Source: Haliotis asinina (lineage: Eukaryota > Mollusca > Gastropoda > Lepetellida > Haliotidae). Taken from it: a stretch of DNA of 64,000 nucleotides. The notes under the pieces were generated by a model. It did not search any database. It was not told the origin of the DNA and saw nothing but the letters and a program-made list of their open reading frames with translations. The stretch spans positions 4,591,501-4,655,500 of the forward strand of contig NC_090285.1 in assembly GCF_037392515.1 (NCBI RefSeq), given 5' to 3'. Positions 31,493-42,574 of the stretch are shown piece after piece (positions within the stretch are counted from its first letter, which is position 1; every line of letters starts with the position of its first letter). A program made the translations under genes and the position numbers.

Positions 31493-33787
31493 TTATTTCC
31501 TGGGAACAGCTTTCACCGTGAAAGGTTTAGGGGTGTGAATTAGACCAAGGTGTCCGTCCATGGACGGTTTCTGTCCATTCACAGGCAGGAACTGGAACCT
31601 CTGGATCATGGTGGTGAGGAAAAGAAACAGTTCCATTCGGGCCATCGCTTCGCCGAGGCACACTCTTCGACCTGAAATAGATGAATTTTAGGGAAACATC
31701 ACAAGCTATAAAGCAGGTAAATAACCGTCTCAGCCGCAGATGAAAGACAAGATCGCGTATTGCTGTCGTGAGGGAAGACGCTAAGTATGGTGATGTTTCA
31801 ATCCCCCTTTCGAAAATGTCATAAGACCACATTGTTTTTTGTTTTAGAGGTGGTGGGGTGTTGGCGGAAGCAAGGGGTATTCAGGGGACCACATGGGTAC
31901 ATATATTGCGGTTCTTAATCTAGAATGACTGTAAATTAAGAAGCCCCTTGTCATTCAAACTCACCAAGAGAAAAGGCAACGAATTCTTCTTTCTTTTGGA
32001 ATTTCCCTTCGTCGTTCAGGAAACGCTCGGGTCTGAAGTTGTCGGCGTCCCCCCAAACGTCGTTGTCCATCAAAACGGAATCCAGGTTAGGTAAGACCAT
32101 GACGCCTTTAGGAAACGTATAGCCTCTGAACTGGACATCATGGGGAACAGTGTGCGGGAGGTTTGATGGAACAATGTTCGAGTGTCGCAAAACTTCAGTA
32201 ATGGTGGCTTCTACGTAGGGAAGGTTCGTCTTGTCCTTCATGGATGGTCGTCTGCTCTGACCGACGTTTTCCAGAATCTCCTGAAAGCACTTCTCTTGTA
32301 TATCTGGGTAGTTCAGGAAGTAGACCAGCGCCCAACGTATTGTAGTGGCCGTGGTCTCTGTTCCAGCAGCGAACAGATTTGCAATTACCCTGTTTAGATT
32401 TTCGACTGGAATAGAAGAGGATTACCTGATTATTTACACCAGGATCAGACGCTAATCAGGGAAATACATCAAGCATAGAACTGACTAAAATAATCTAAAA
32501 GGAAAGTATGGCATTAATAAGAGAATACCGTGAAGACATGTGAAGTGATTCGTGAACGTACTTGTGACAGGTGTGGTCAGTACCATTTCATGCTTATGAC
32601 TTATTGCCGCAATAGCTTAAGAGGCTTTGCTTTTGTGAGAGATTACTTGTCTCTCTTGTCACTTTTAACTATCATAAAAGTATTTCTAAGGATATTCACA
32701 GTTCATGCTTGTGTCTTCGTTTTGTTGTTGGCGATATCGCATTTCCTTGATGTATGCAGCGAGGAAGTCCTGCACGTCGTTGTCGTTGTGTGTTTTGAGG
32801 TGTTCCTCCATACTGGGCTGGGTGAGAAGGGTCTCGACTAGAGAAGAATTATGGACGATTTTCTTGAACTTAAATGGGTCTCCAGGTATAAATCTCACCA
32901 GAGGTAAGGCATTTGCCACGCTGGAACTTCCGAGAAGAACCCCATTCTCTTCCAGTGCATTTAGAAACTTGACAAACAGAGAATCCGTATACTCAAACCG
33001 TTTGCCGAACACAGTGGAACATATGACATTGGATACTGCGTTGTGCACTAAGCGTGAACAGTCAAACCCTTGTCCCATCTTTTCATCAATAGCTGCGAGA
33101 AACTGCGATATTTCCTCGTTGATTTTGTCCTCCATAATGTTTCTTCCCATCCCAAACTCTCGCAGAGTGTTGAGCGTAAATCTTCTTTGTTCTCGCCACA
33201 CTTCACCGGATGTTCCGACTATCCCTGTTTTAAGGGGGAAAAGGTGGACATATTAGTGAGATTTGTTTGTTGTTCTATTTAACAGTATTCTTGCTGTATA
33301 TCGGTAAATGATTGAGTTGTGGTCTAACCATCCAGTGATTATCGGGATAAGTTGACAAAGTCAACGACCTCGGATGATTCTCTCTAAACACATAAACATA
33401 TACTGCAAGAAATGATATGAAATAATATATGTCATAAGTTTAAAGAAACGAACCTTTCCCTCTTGATACGAAGTCGTTCAGTAAGGTGTATGGTCTGTCT
33501 GAGAAGACGTCGGCGTTCTTCACTAGTGCATCTTTGAGTACGTTGTAGCCGTTGAGAACGATAACGGGCTTGTTGAAGACATACACACTGAATATGTCAC
33601 CATACCTCCTGCGCAGATTCCTAAATGTGACTTTTGTATCTGAGCTCATGGACAGGGCGTTCCCCACAAACGGGAGGAGAGGAGGGCCGGGGGGAAGTCG
33701 TGGGTGCCGCCGTGTCAACAGCCACAGTACAGCCAGCACGACAACGAGCACCAAGAAGGTCGAAGGGCTGAATACATCCAACATCAT
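31493..33787 (-). CDS. Cytochrome P450, clan 2 (CYP2-like), gene 1
   Basis: This is a haem-thiolate monooxygenase, microsomal by its N-terminal anchor. Four exons on the minus strand (33454-33787, 32700-33224, 31965-32405, 31493-31671) join in phase 1 at every junction and encode 492 residues. Visible landmarks are a hydrophobic N-terminus (FLVLVVVLAVLWLL) followed by the proline hinge LPPGPPLLPFVG, WREQRRF of helix C, the I-helix AGTETT, the K-helix ExxR (EVLR), FRPERF, and the haem loop FSLGRRVCLGEA with its cysteine ligand, split by intron 3 after the first glycine. The protein looks complete. Its tandem partner at 42575-45589 has the same intron positions. Substrate cannot be told from sequence; xenobiotic, steroid or fatty-acid oxidation are all possible for clan 2. 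Confidence 0.95.
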
Positions 33788-33799
33788 CTATTTGTAGCT

Positions 33800-36140
33800 A
33801 ACCTGCACAGAATTCACTGTCAGCAGTGTGCAGCGCCTAACAACTACCGACACACAAAATCTCTGTCCCAAACTGTATCCGTCTAGCTGTACATTACAGT
33901 AGTGACGCTACCTGTCAAGGGTGGAAGGGTGTTCATGTAACACTACTTGTACCTACATGAATGTGGCCAGGCCAGTTGCACGCGTCACTGTACAGTCGCC
34001 GATCCAGGTCGCTGCGGTGTCAGGGTCACAGACGGGTAAAAACTATTTTTAAACTTTAAGAGTTACACTCTTGATTGTGGAGAGACCACGAATACAGGCG
34101 TTTGTAATCTAACTATAGTCCGTGTAGATCAAAAGTGGACCTATGAATTGCAATCTAACTCGAAAACTAGTAAACATAAACTACTCCTACGAAAGTGTTT
34201 TTCATTGGGACAAACGATACACGTGGGATACACAAATCCATGTATGAAGCGAGAGGTCACACTGCTACTTTGTTAATCGAATGATATCCGATGAATTGCA
34301 ATCTAACTAGAATATATTAAACATCAACTACTCAATGAAAGGCTATGATTCTGATCATAATGAAAACATCACACCAACTCTGTGATGCTTTTGCAGAGTT
34401 TTGGTCTTTGGTCTTTGGAGTTTTGAAATGTAAAGGTTGTTCAACAAGCTATCATTAAAATATTGACACAGTTCACTGTTTGTTACGCGGGAGGAGTGCA
34501 GAGAAAGGGACAGCCAGGTGAATGAGAAACACGAGCACGAGCACAAATGCCGACAAAATTATTTATGCATTAACCTTTGCTGTACTGTCTTCATCGTGTC
34601 TCGCACATCTGTCTGTCCCTTTTAACAGGTGTATGTGACTTTTAACATCTTGGATGGCAATACCGCATAACCGCATAAGTTCGGTTTAGGGGTTGAGAAG
34701 ATTTATGTGCGTGCGTCATTTAAGCAGTTAGTTGCTTCCAATAGAAACGATAACATAATCCCATCTACTGTGTCATTTATGTATATGATAAAGAGCCATT
34801 ACGGGTATTAATTTGGAACTGAAACCATTAATAACAACCTCTTGTTCTCTTGTAAGTAACTTTCAAACCATTTAGTAAATTCCCTTTAATTCCACTTGCC
34901 TGATGCTTTTGGATAATTCCACACTATTGACATAAATGTGGATGTTTGGGTGTGTGTGTGTGACACTATTGACATAAAGGTGGATGGTGGGGTGGGTGGG
35001 TGTGACACTATTGACATACAGGTGGATGGTGGCGTGGGGGGAGGGGGATGAGGGGTTGCACACTTCATTTTCACCTGAGTTTCAATAATCATTTGACAAA
35101 ATTTCAAGTCAAACGGATGATCCTCAGGTGGTCGTAAATTAAAACGCAGTAGTTGTCAGCAAGATAATGAATTCGGCGTAAAATATCGATGTTTTAGTCG
35201 CAGAATGTATAGCAATATTTCCCCCTAATTGTTTCCTCCCTAATTGGACTGGGTCGGTCGGAAGTTTCATGACAGGAAGACCGATTCTACCAAAGTCATA
35301 GAAGAGTTAAAAGGGGGTTGTATACACGCTTGTCAAAGATCGTATTCTACACTATTCTCTGTTTAAGAACGGATACGAGCTTCTTTCAAGGTTTTTGACA
35401 ACGGCAAAATTCCTAACATTTGTGAACATACGCGTATCGCTTCTAGTGTCTGTTACTAATTGTTGATGCCCCCATTTGGCCAGTTTTTGAGTGAACCTGA
35501 AACTGTCTATTGAATTATGGGATTGTTTGCTGATCGTGAGAGGCCAGCTGCGCACTTCGTTCTGTACAGATCAATGTCTGGGTTTAACTTTACGATTGGA
35601 AAATTAGAAAACTACTGATGAAAAGGACTGATCATACGCTGATCCAAACAATTTTAGTATCGCCTGTTAGAACTCACTTGAAACGGAGTCGTCGATTGCG
35701 TTAGGTGCAATATTTCATCTGTTGACGGGGAGAACTTGAACATCGGAACCTTGCTGGTATGGAATAAGAAGAGGTCCATCCCAACCATTGATTCAGCTCT
35801 TCAAACTTTCAAACTGCAGTGAAATCTACTCTCTCTCTCTTTCTCTCTCTCTTTCTCTTAAAGTTGTGTAATTCATTGCTGAGCCAGTCATTTGTCAATG
35901 GATTTTCATAAAATTTACAGCATTTGGGGTTGACATTAGAGATATATAGAGGTTTAAATAAAGGAGGTGTGATCTGGAAACTTCTAGTTTGTTAAGAGAG
36001 TTATTGGAGCTTGTTGAAATGACCAGATCACGTGACAGGAGTCATTATCAGACACAATTCAATGTCAGTTACGGGTATCTCCTCCATATGCATATAGCAA
36101 AGTTAATCAATCTCCGAATAACGTTCTTTCCAATGGCCTG
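33800..36140. other. Gene-free interval upstream of P450 gene 1
   Basis: The first few hundred bases should include the P450 promoter. Otherwise I find only simple sequence: a G/T-rich tandem array at 34918-35045 and a CT-rich tract at 35828-35860. The short ORFs have no recognisable features. Confidence 0.5.
34918..35045 (+). repeat. Three-copy ~43-base G/T-rich tandem repeat
   Basis: Three units share ACACTATTGACATA followed by a variable G/T-rich tail (GTGGATGTTTGGGTG, GGTGGATGGTGGGGT and GGTGGATGGTGGCGT). The tails vary in length. Confidence 0.8.
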
Positions 36141-36159
36141 CAACTCCACTATCAATGCA

Positions 36160-36520
36160 TTTACCAAGTCTTGATGATTTGCTGGTGGTGGGCTACGTGA
36201 ACGAATTTGTCTGTCTAGATGATACCACAAGTGTTCAATCGGCGGGAGGTCCAGGGATCGAACGGGTCATAGCAGAACATTCACGTTGGAGTAGGTCCTG
36301 TAAAATCCCGGCAGTATGGCGTTATCTTGCTGAAACATGACACGCATATGTTGCCGTAAAAATGGCGCAAACAAATGGAAACAAAGCTTGAACAATGTAA
36401 CGCTGGGTCGTTAAGTTTGCATCGGAAACTACCAGCTGTGTCGTCAAATCTCTGCATGTGCCACCCCAGACCATACTCGTGCTTAAAGTGTTGTGTGTGG
36501 TGTTTTTGTGACATGTTTAT
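36160..36520 (-). pseudogene. Tc1/mariner transposase relic (C-terminal half)
   Basis: The minus strand translates to HLWYHLDRQIRSRSPPPANH followed by QDLVNAL, the classic end of Tc1-type transposases (PIEHLWDxLDRRVR), preceded by an ILPGFYRTY-like stretch and by GLGWHMQRFDD, which corresponds to the VWGGI block. Several frame changes and stops are present. It is a different copy from the relic at 16255. Confidence 0.75.
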
Positions 36521-36877
36521 GTAACCTGAAAACAAAATTCAGTTAAAATATTCAAGATATTAGAATCCGAAATTTAGTATAGTTTCTTTTGCCCGTCCGT
36601 TTACATGAGACAGATACATCAACTGGTTTCATCCGGTTTCCATTTAACTATAAAAGACCCCTCCAATTTGGATCACTTTCACCCCTAATCAGTTGATTTG
36701 TAAGTGGACGAAGCATGTAACATTAGCACCACCATGAATACACAACAACAGCAAGCAATGCCTCTTGAATAAGGACAGTGTTACTAAAGAAAATCAAAGT
36801 GCTCGCTACCATGAACCATATCCACATATGCCAAAGGATACATTTTAAATAGCCAAACGTCCTATCAACCTGGAGAA

Positions 36878-36966
36878 TATATAAGACAGAATGTTTTGGA
36901 TGTCAACTTCTTCTTTATTGTTTACACAACGTTTTTTGGCTATTACTTGCCCCTTCGTCAACGACC
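36878..36966 (+). repeat. Interspersed repeat (same family as 888-985)
   Basis: It shares AATATATAAGAC, GGATGTCAACTTCTTC, TTTACACAACGTTTTT and TTGCCCCTTCGTCA with the parkin-intron copy. Class is unknown. Confidence 0.5.
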
Positions 36967-37385
36967 CATCTAAGGTTTGGACCAGTTTCAAAGGGCTAAC
37001 CAGAACCCTTTTGGATACTTGTTCGTTGATCTCACATCCCATCTGAGCCAAATTGAGGAAATTCAACTGGAGCACGTGTAAAGAGACGTGTGTCTTACTT
37101 GTAACATATGCAGCGGGATCCAACGTGTGTTGAGCCCTTAAACCCCGACAGGGCCGCACACACGTGAATTACTCAAGCAAATACAAGACTTGAACAAGTT
37201 GTTTGACAGTGTGGTTTCCAAACTATGCAAACATGATTTTGATGATGAAGATGGTGGAAGTGGTGATGGTGAAGGACAGAATAATATTGTACTGTAGACT
37301 GCTGGGCGTGCTCTTATCCTATAGTGCTATCATTTGAAACTGAGCTAAGAAATGTGAAATCAGTATATCTCTCTTGTTTCTCACC

Positions 37386-37658
37386 CGTGAAGGTTCCGGG
37401 GGTAGAATAGGCCTTCAGCAACCCATGCTTGCCATAAAAGGCGACTATGCTTGTCGTAAGAGGCGACAAACGGGATCGGGTGGTCAGGCTTGCTGACTTG
37501 GTTGACTCATGTCATCGGTTCCCAACTGCGCAGATCGATGCTCATGTTGTTGATCACTGGATTGTCTGGTCCAGACTCGATTATTAACAGAGCGCCGCCA
37601 TATAGCTGTAATATTGCTGAGGGTGGCGTAAAACTAAACTCATTCACTCACTCACTCT
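37386..37658 (-). repeat. SINE-like repeat, fullest copy in the window
   Basis: Read on the plus strand it starts CCGTGAAGGTTCCGGGGGTA, passes AAAAGGCGACTATGCTTGTC, CATCGGTTCCCAACTGCGCA, ATCACTGGATTGTCTGG and GCCGCCATATAGCTG, and ends CATTCACTCACTC. It recurs at 39100, 42345, 54848 and 60660. I recall this repeat from abalone genomes, and it is the main basis for the organism guess. The interruption of the surrounding sequence matches an insertion into the older element. Confidence 0.8.
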
Positions 37659-37939
37659 TGTTTCTCAATGTATTGTGTCCACCTTTAACCACAATAAACT
37701 CAGTGACTTGGTGGATGTTGTATGATCCCCAGGGAGTTGGCTGACTTCCATGAGCATGGGAGCATGCGTGCAGAATGGGCCATAGTTGTAATAATAATCT
37801 ACGCCAATGTGGTGTCTGACACTTTACCACTATAGTATGACACCCCCTTCTTGGCGGGAGTTTATCAAGTTCCGTGGAAGCGCTCATACAATGTCCATGA
37901 CGTGCCCTTCGTGAGACAGCTACATGCTACATACAAAGT

Positions 37940-39095
37940 CTCGAGAGAATGAAAGCCAGAGAACCTACATCGCTGCTGAGAGCGATATTTTATATAAGGT
38001 TTGAAATTAACAGTCTACACAATGCAACGTCGCAACGTTTTGATTGGTTGGTGATGAAGACAAATTTCACCTATTTGCATATGGCATTTAATAAATAATG
38101 TCATAAAACCCGTGAAGTGAACCCGTATATTTACACATTTGCGTGCACTAATGTTTAATCTTTGAATATGTCCCAAACAAACCTATTTAAATTGAATAGG
38201 AGCCCAAGGCAGACTTTATGGTTCAGGGACCTAATGTTAGAGTTCAGCTTGAAGATTACACCTTGGATGAGGGAGTCCTTCGGCGGCTGGAGGCTGAAAG
38301 TGCCCCATGCCTCGACGGTGCGCGCTTTGAGATAACAGATTTTCTCACATGCGACAGAAAAGGTTATTGAGTATGGAAAATGTCAATATTTTGTTAAAAA
38401 AGTCATGTAGTGTCATTGTCATTGTCACAGGGTTTGTATATTCAAATTGTCAAAGCGGATCAAACCAGTTTGTCTTACTGAAAATTGAATTCTACGCTGA
38501 TTAGTCCAAAATCATGACGTGATGTCATGAACTGAGGTCACGCAGGTGTTTGATGACGTCATTTTGGGACTATTTGAGTCCCTATACAACAGATGCAATG
38601 CGAATCATTCTACAACCTCATCAAACAGGGACAGTCCATAAAACATAAAAATACGGTGTTATTAAAGTTTAAAACTAAAATTCATTTGTAAAGACCGTTT
38701 TCTTATGAAACAAGGAGTTGGAATTGGGTGTAACCAGAGTTGTCTGCGATGTCAATTTTCACTTTCACACGGTACGAAAAAAATCAGATGGGCTGAAAAA
38801 TAGGTCATTGTCTGAATAGGTTAATGAAACTCTTGTTTCGGTATGTCCACCTGAGATGAACTGATGATATTCGGAGAAGGACTGTGTCCTGCCTAAGAGG
38901 TGTCACTTTGGGATCAAAGTGATCCCTAAAGTCATTGGTTTGCTATCCGGTCGGCCTCTGTCGATGGATGACACCCAGCATCTCTTGCAACAGCACCCAA
39001 AGACGTGCTAGCATTCCGCATACCAATAACTTGGAGCAATTACCATCTGCGGCCCAACATATGTTAGATCAATATTAGTGTCACAAACGTTGTCA
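37940..39095. other. Gene-free interval
   Basis: No exon, RNA gene or classified repeat is seen. Base composition is ordinary. Confidence 0.5.
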
Positions 39096-39099
39096 TGAT

Positions 39100-39312
39100 C
39101 ACACCTGAGAAAGCCGGGGATGGAAAACTGGACTCCAATAACCCATGTTTGGCTCGCTGATTTGGGTGACACATGTCATCGGTTCCCAGCTACGCAGATC
39201 GATGCTCATGCTGTTGGTCAATGGATTGTATTTCCCAGACTCGATTATTTACAGACCGCCGCCATATAGCTGGAATATAGTCGAGTGCGGTGTAAAACTA
39301 TATTCACTCACT
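39100..39312 (-). repeat. SINE-like repeat, second copy
   Basis: It contains AATAACCCATGTTTGGCTCG, CATCGGTTCCCAGCTACGCA, GATGCTCATGCTGTTGG and GCCGCCATATAGCTGGAATA, and ends ATTCACTCACT, in the same orientation as the copy at 37386. It lacks the middle segment with the AGGCGACAA words. Confidence 0.75.
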
Positions 39313-39802
39313 TGTCACGATGAAATCCTCTATCGCGATTATTCGGGGGTTCAAAGGACTTTATTCAACAAGCACTGGAAGTAATTGAGTATGAGGCGAA
39401 AGAATGGCAAAACATATCAAAGTGGAACTTCTAAACGAATAATGTATTCAAACGATATTATGTTTTTTGTCTTCTAAAGGGGCCTGTTTTTCGTATAAGA
39501 TTATCACTAACGTGGAATGTAAATGTGATCTCTTCCGATGATTGCATGACGGTCGCAAACAACTGATATCTGATTTCAGTAAGATGAGTGAAGTCCACAA
39601 CAAAATTAGAGAGACATTATCAGGGCTCCATGCCCCAAGGTAATTGTTCGAATTATTATTTACAGATTAAGATAGAAATGCATCAGAGAGGGTTTGGGTG
39701 ATCCTAGCACAGTCAGGCTGGTAAGGCTCATCATCAGCTCAGGGCCCTCGGCCCCTCTACACGCAGCCCAGACAACGAATGGGACTTCTTCCCAGGAAAC
39801 AC

Positions 39803-41790
39803 TGCCTAGTCGAACCCACCAAGAACTTTCCGGAGAATATGAAGGCTCCCCAACACTGCAGCCATCTGCATTACCCAGATTGTCAGAAGGGCTGTGCTCC
39901 CGGTGGAGAAGCCTGGCACTCTCCTCATCTGCGCCAAGAGACCAGGAGGTACCAAACCGAGATCACCGAGAACAACGGGGAGCCTGTCGACAGTGCACTT
40001 GGGATGCAAGCGAGACATTTCAAAGGCGAGATCAGCATATTTATCATGCTTTTCCTGAATCTTGCCAATCACATTGCTGTCAAAAGGGACAGAAAATTCA
40101 ATGATATAAATAACTTCATTGGTTCTATCAACCATCAGGTTTATTGGCTTAAAGTTTATAGCGGTCATATTCCAGGACGCCCTGGACATGTTCAGGGTCG
40201 CACCATGGATGGACCTCGGGGTCAAAGCCACAGGCATGGCGGAGACGATTGTAAAAGCAGCGAGCCATGCCATCATGTCTTTTAAGAAATGTTGTTTTTG
40301 CCAAGGAAGAGCATCCACTGACAAGGTGTTTAAATTCATTGCAAAGACGACATTTCATATTGATATTTTCTTTAAGAATAACATTCTGGTGATTGCCACT
40401 GGGAAGTGAGTGGTCCTGAGCAGCAAAAAGGAAGCCCTCGGTTTCACATTTGAGACCAGCCTACTTCATCCAGGCAAAGGAGTCAGTTGGATTGCTGTTC
40501 TGTTTCACACACTGCATGTACACACGATGCAATGGCTTCTCAGACAGCTTCTCCACAAAGGGCCGACTCTGGGCAGATTTGGTAAAGGACTTCACCTGGT
40601 TTACTTCCATCACTGTACCGTCCAGCAGTACATCACCATCAACAAAATCAACTTCAGATTTCAGATTGTGTCCAACAACCTTGGCACGCTTAAAATAGCT
40701 GTGGAATTCCTTGCTTTCATCATGAGTCCTGACATGCATCACCAGAGGATCATCCGACAAATAAATATGTGCAAAAGTACACATTAAAATTCTATCATGA
40801 AGAGCCTAAACATTAATCAAACCCCGTCCTCCAGAATTAATTGGCATATATAAACGATTAAGAGAGCAACGAGGGTGGTGTGCTCTGTTATTAGACATGA
40901 TCCTTCTGGTCAAGCGGTCAAGACTCAAGATTTTCTTTAAACGAGATTTATACTCGGCCCGAAGTTTATCTTCAATTTGGGCATTCTGGAGCTTGTCTCG
41001 AACTTGCATTCGGAGATAGGTGTAGGTCTGATCTTCCACAAGATGCTCAATAACTCCCCCCCCACCCCCCACCCCCGACCTGACCGATCCATCATTGTTT
41101 ACCTTGCTACGTTTCAAATGAAGAGTATTACATTTGTCGAGTCCAAATGTCATGCCAATACCACTAGAAAAGGACTCGACAAGGAGAACCTGTTCTTTCA
41201 AATTGGTCTCTCATTTGGCAAGGAGCTCGATGTCATCCATGTAGAGGAGATGATTAAAAGTTTTTTGGGATCTGTGCTGAGGAGGTCCGGGATGGTAACC
41301 CTCCTCCCTATTGAGCAGAAAAGTCAAAGGATTTAGAGACAGACAAAAAAGTAAAGGACTGACGGAGTCCCCCTGGAAAATTCTGCACCTGCCCTTGCGA
41401 GTACATCTCAAGTTGAATCGACTAGCAACTCATTAAGGACTTGAGTAAATGAAGTAGTCGCACAGGGAGGTCAATACACTGAAGAGACTTCAGAATCCAC
41501 CCGTGAGGAACAGTCGTATGCCTTTTTGTAGTCAATCTAGCACATAGAGAGGTTGCGGTGATACGTTTTAGCCTCCTCCAAAATCACTTCTGTACAAGAC
41601 GTTGATCCTTGCACCCACAACATCCCTTTCTCGCCCCCTTCTGCTCTCTGTAAATTATGTCACTGGGTGAGCAATAAGATGACACAAGGTTCGTCAAACA
41701 CCCTACGAATAATTTGTATTCAGTATTTAGACATGTGATAGGGCGGAAGTTTTGGGGATTATCTATTATTATTGTTCGTACCAACCATAG
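39803..41790 (-). pseudogene. LINE relic, R4/Dong-like, with C-terminal endonuclease domain
   Basis: Reading leftward on the minus strand: NFRPITCLNTEYK and GARKGCCGCKDQ (early RT motifs), IFQGDSVSPLLFCLSLNPL and LLYMDDIELLAK (RT with the YMDD-type active site), FGLDKCNTLHLKR, YLRMQ, HHPRCSLNRLYMP and GGRGLI. Then come a zinc-knuckle-like CRLCNEFKHLVSGC, and IEFSVPFDSNV with KYADLAFEM and LPVVLGDLG, which resemble the restriction-like endonuclease at the C-terminus of R2/R4-type elements. The reading frame is broken about four or more times. It is a 5'-truncated dead copy. The clade is my judgement from the motifs; R2-group relatives are alternatives. Confidence 0.8.
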
Positions 41791-41880
41791 CTCCTCCTAA
41801 AGCAGTGCTCATAATCGCAAAATTGGGAAATGCTTAACCTTCTGTAGATGAATTGCACGATCATTATACATCAAATTGCA

Positions 41881-41935
41881 GAAGGGTATGTGCAAGGGTA
41901 TGTGCAAGGGTATGTGCAAGGGTATGTGCAAGTAT
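41881..41935 (+). repeat. Four-copy 13-base tandem repeat
   Basis: The unit GGTATGTGCAAGG repeats about four times without change. Confidence 0.9.
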
Positions 41936-42344
41936 CCTGCACGTAAACAGCAGCATTTTGGTGTAAAATTTTGTCTAAAATTCGCCAAGTTTAAACTCGA
42001 CTCAACTTTTAGCATAGACTGTTTGTTGATGTGAAAAGATATTTTCGTTTATATTTACATATTTCCCGTTGTAATATAGAGAAACAAAACATTTCCCCAG
42101 AGTAATTTGACTATTGAAAGGATAATCGTTTGGTTGCAAAATGTGCAAAGAAGGAAACAAAAATGGGAACTGAGTTCTAAAGTTCATTCGATTCAACGCC
42201 AAAAAGGACAATGAAGCCCGACATCGCTGATTGAGGCAATACTTTTATTATGAAAATAGGTATGTTGTCATGCTGAAGCTTCAGATCTTCTTCCTTTTGT
42301 ATCACAACGTTGCGGTCTATGACTTGTGTTCTTTTTGACATTAC

Positions 42345-42490
42345 TCGGGGTTAGAATTAGTCTTCAGCAACCCATACACGTCATCAAAGCCCCATTAGAA
42401 CGATGCTGATGATGATGATCACTGGATTGTCTGGACTGTTTACAGACCGGCGCAAAATAGCTGAAATACTGGTGATTGCGGCGTTAACAA
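42345..42490 (-). repeat. SINE-like repeat, degraded copy, with AAC-rich tail
   Basis: It contains CTTCAGCAACCCATACACGT, GATGATGATCACTGGATTGT and GACCGGCGCAAAATAGCTGA, and ends near GGCGTTA. An AACAAC/AAAC simple repeat follows at 42487-42540. It lies just beyond the end of the second P450 gene. Confidence 0.65.
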
Positions 42491-42574
42491 CAACAGCAGC
42501 AAAAACAACAACAAAAACAAAACAAAAAACAACAACCAACGAATGCTGTTGGCATGATGATGATCCATGCGGTA

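Larger units (their letters stand above)
36610..37935 (+). mobile_element. Short relative of the virus-like element at 49-53 kb (fossil)
   Basis: The left part (36610-36690: AACTGGTTTCATCCGG, a TATAAAAGACCCCT promoter-like box, TTTGGAT) resembles 49055-49130. The right part (37215-37385 and 37655-37840: GATGATGAAG, GGGCGTGCTCTTATCC, TTTCTCAATGT, CCCCAGGGAG, GTGTCTGACACTTTA) resembles 52690-52985. The middle, present in the larger copy, is missing, so this looks like an internally deleted derivative. It carries two other repeats, at 36878-36966 and the SINE-like insert at 37386-37655. It is broken throughout; age moderate to old. Confidence 0.6.

Noticed and set aside
32705-33256. 183-codon ORF on the plus strand
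   Set aside because: It is antisense to exon 2 of P450 gene 1, whose reading on the minus strand is unmistakable.
37490-37744. 84-codon ORF, and a similar one at 39145-39384
   Set aside because: Both are translations of the SINE-like repeat; their resemblance to each other is due to the repeat.
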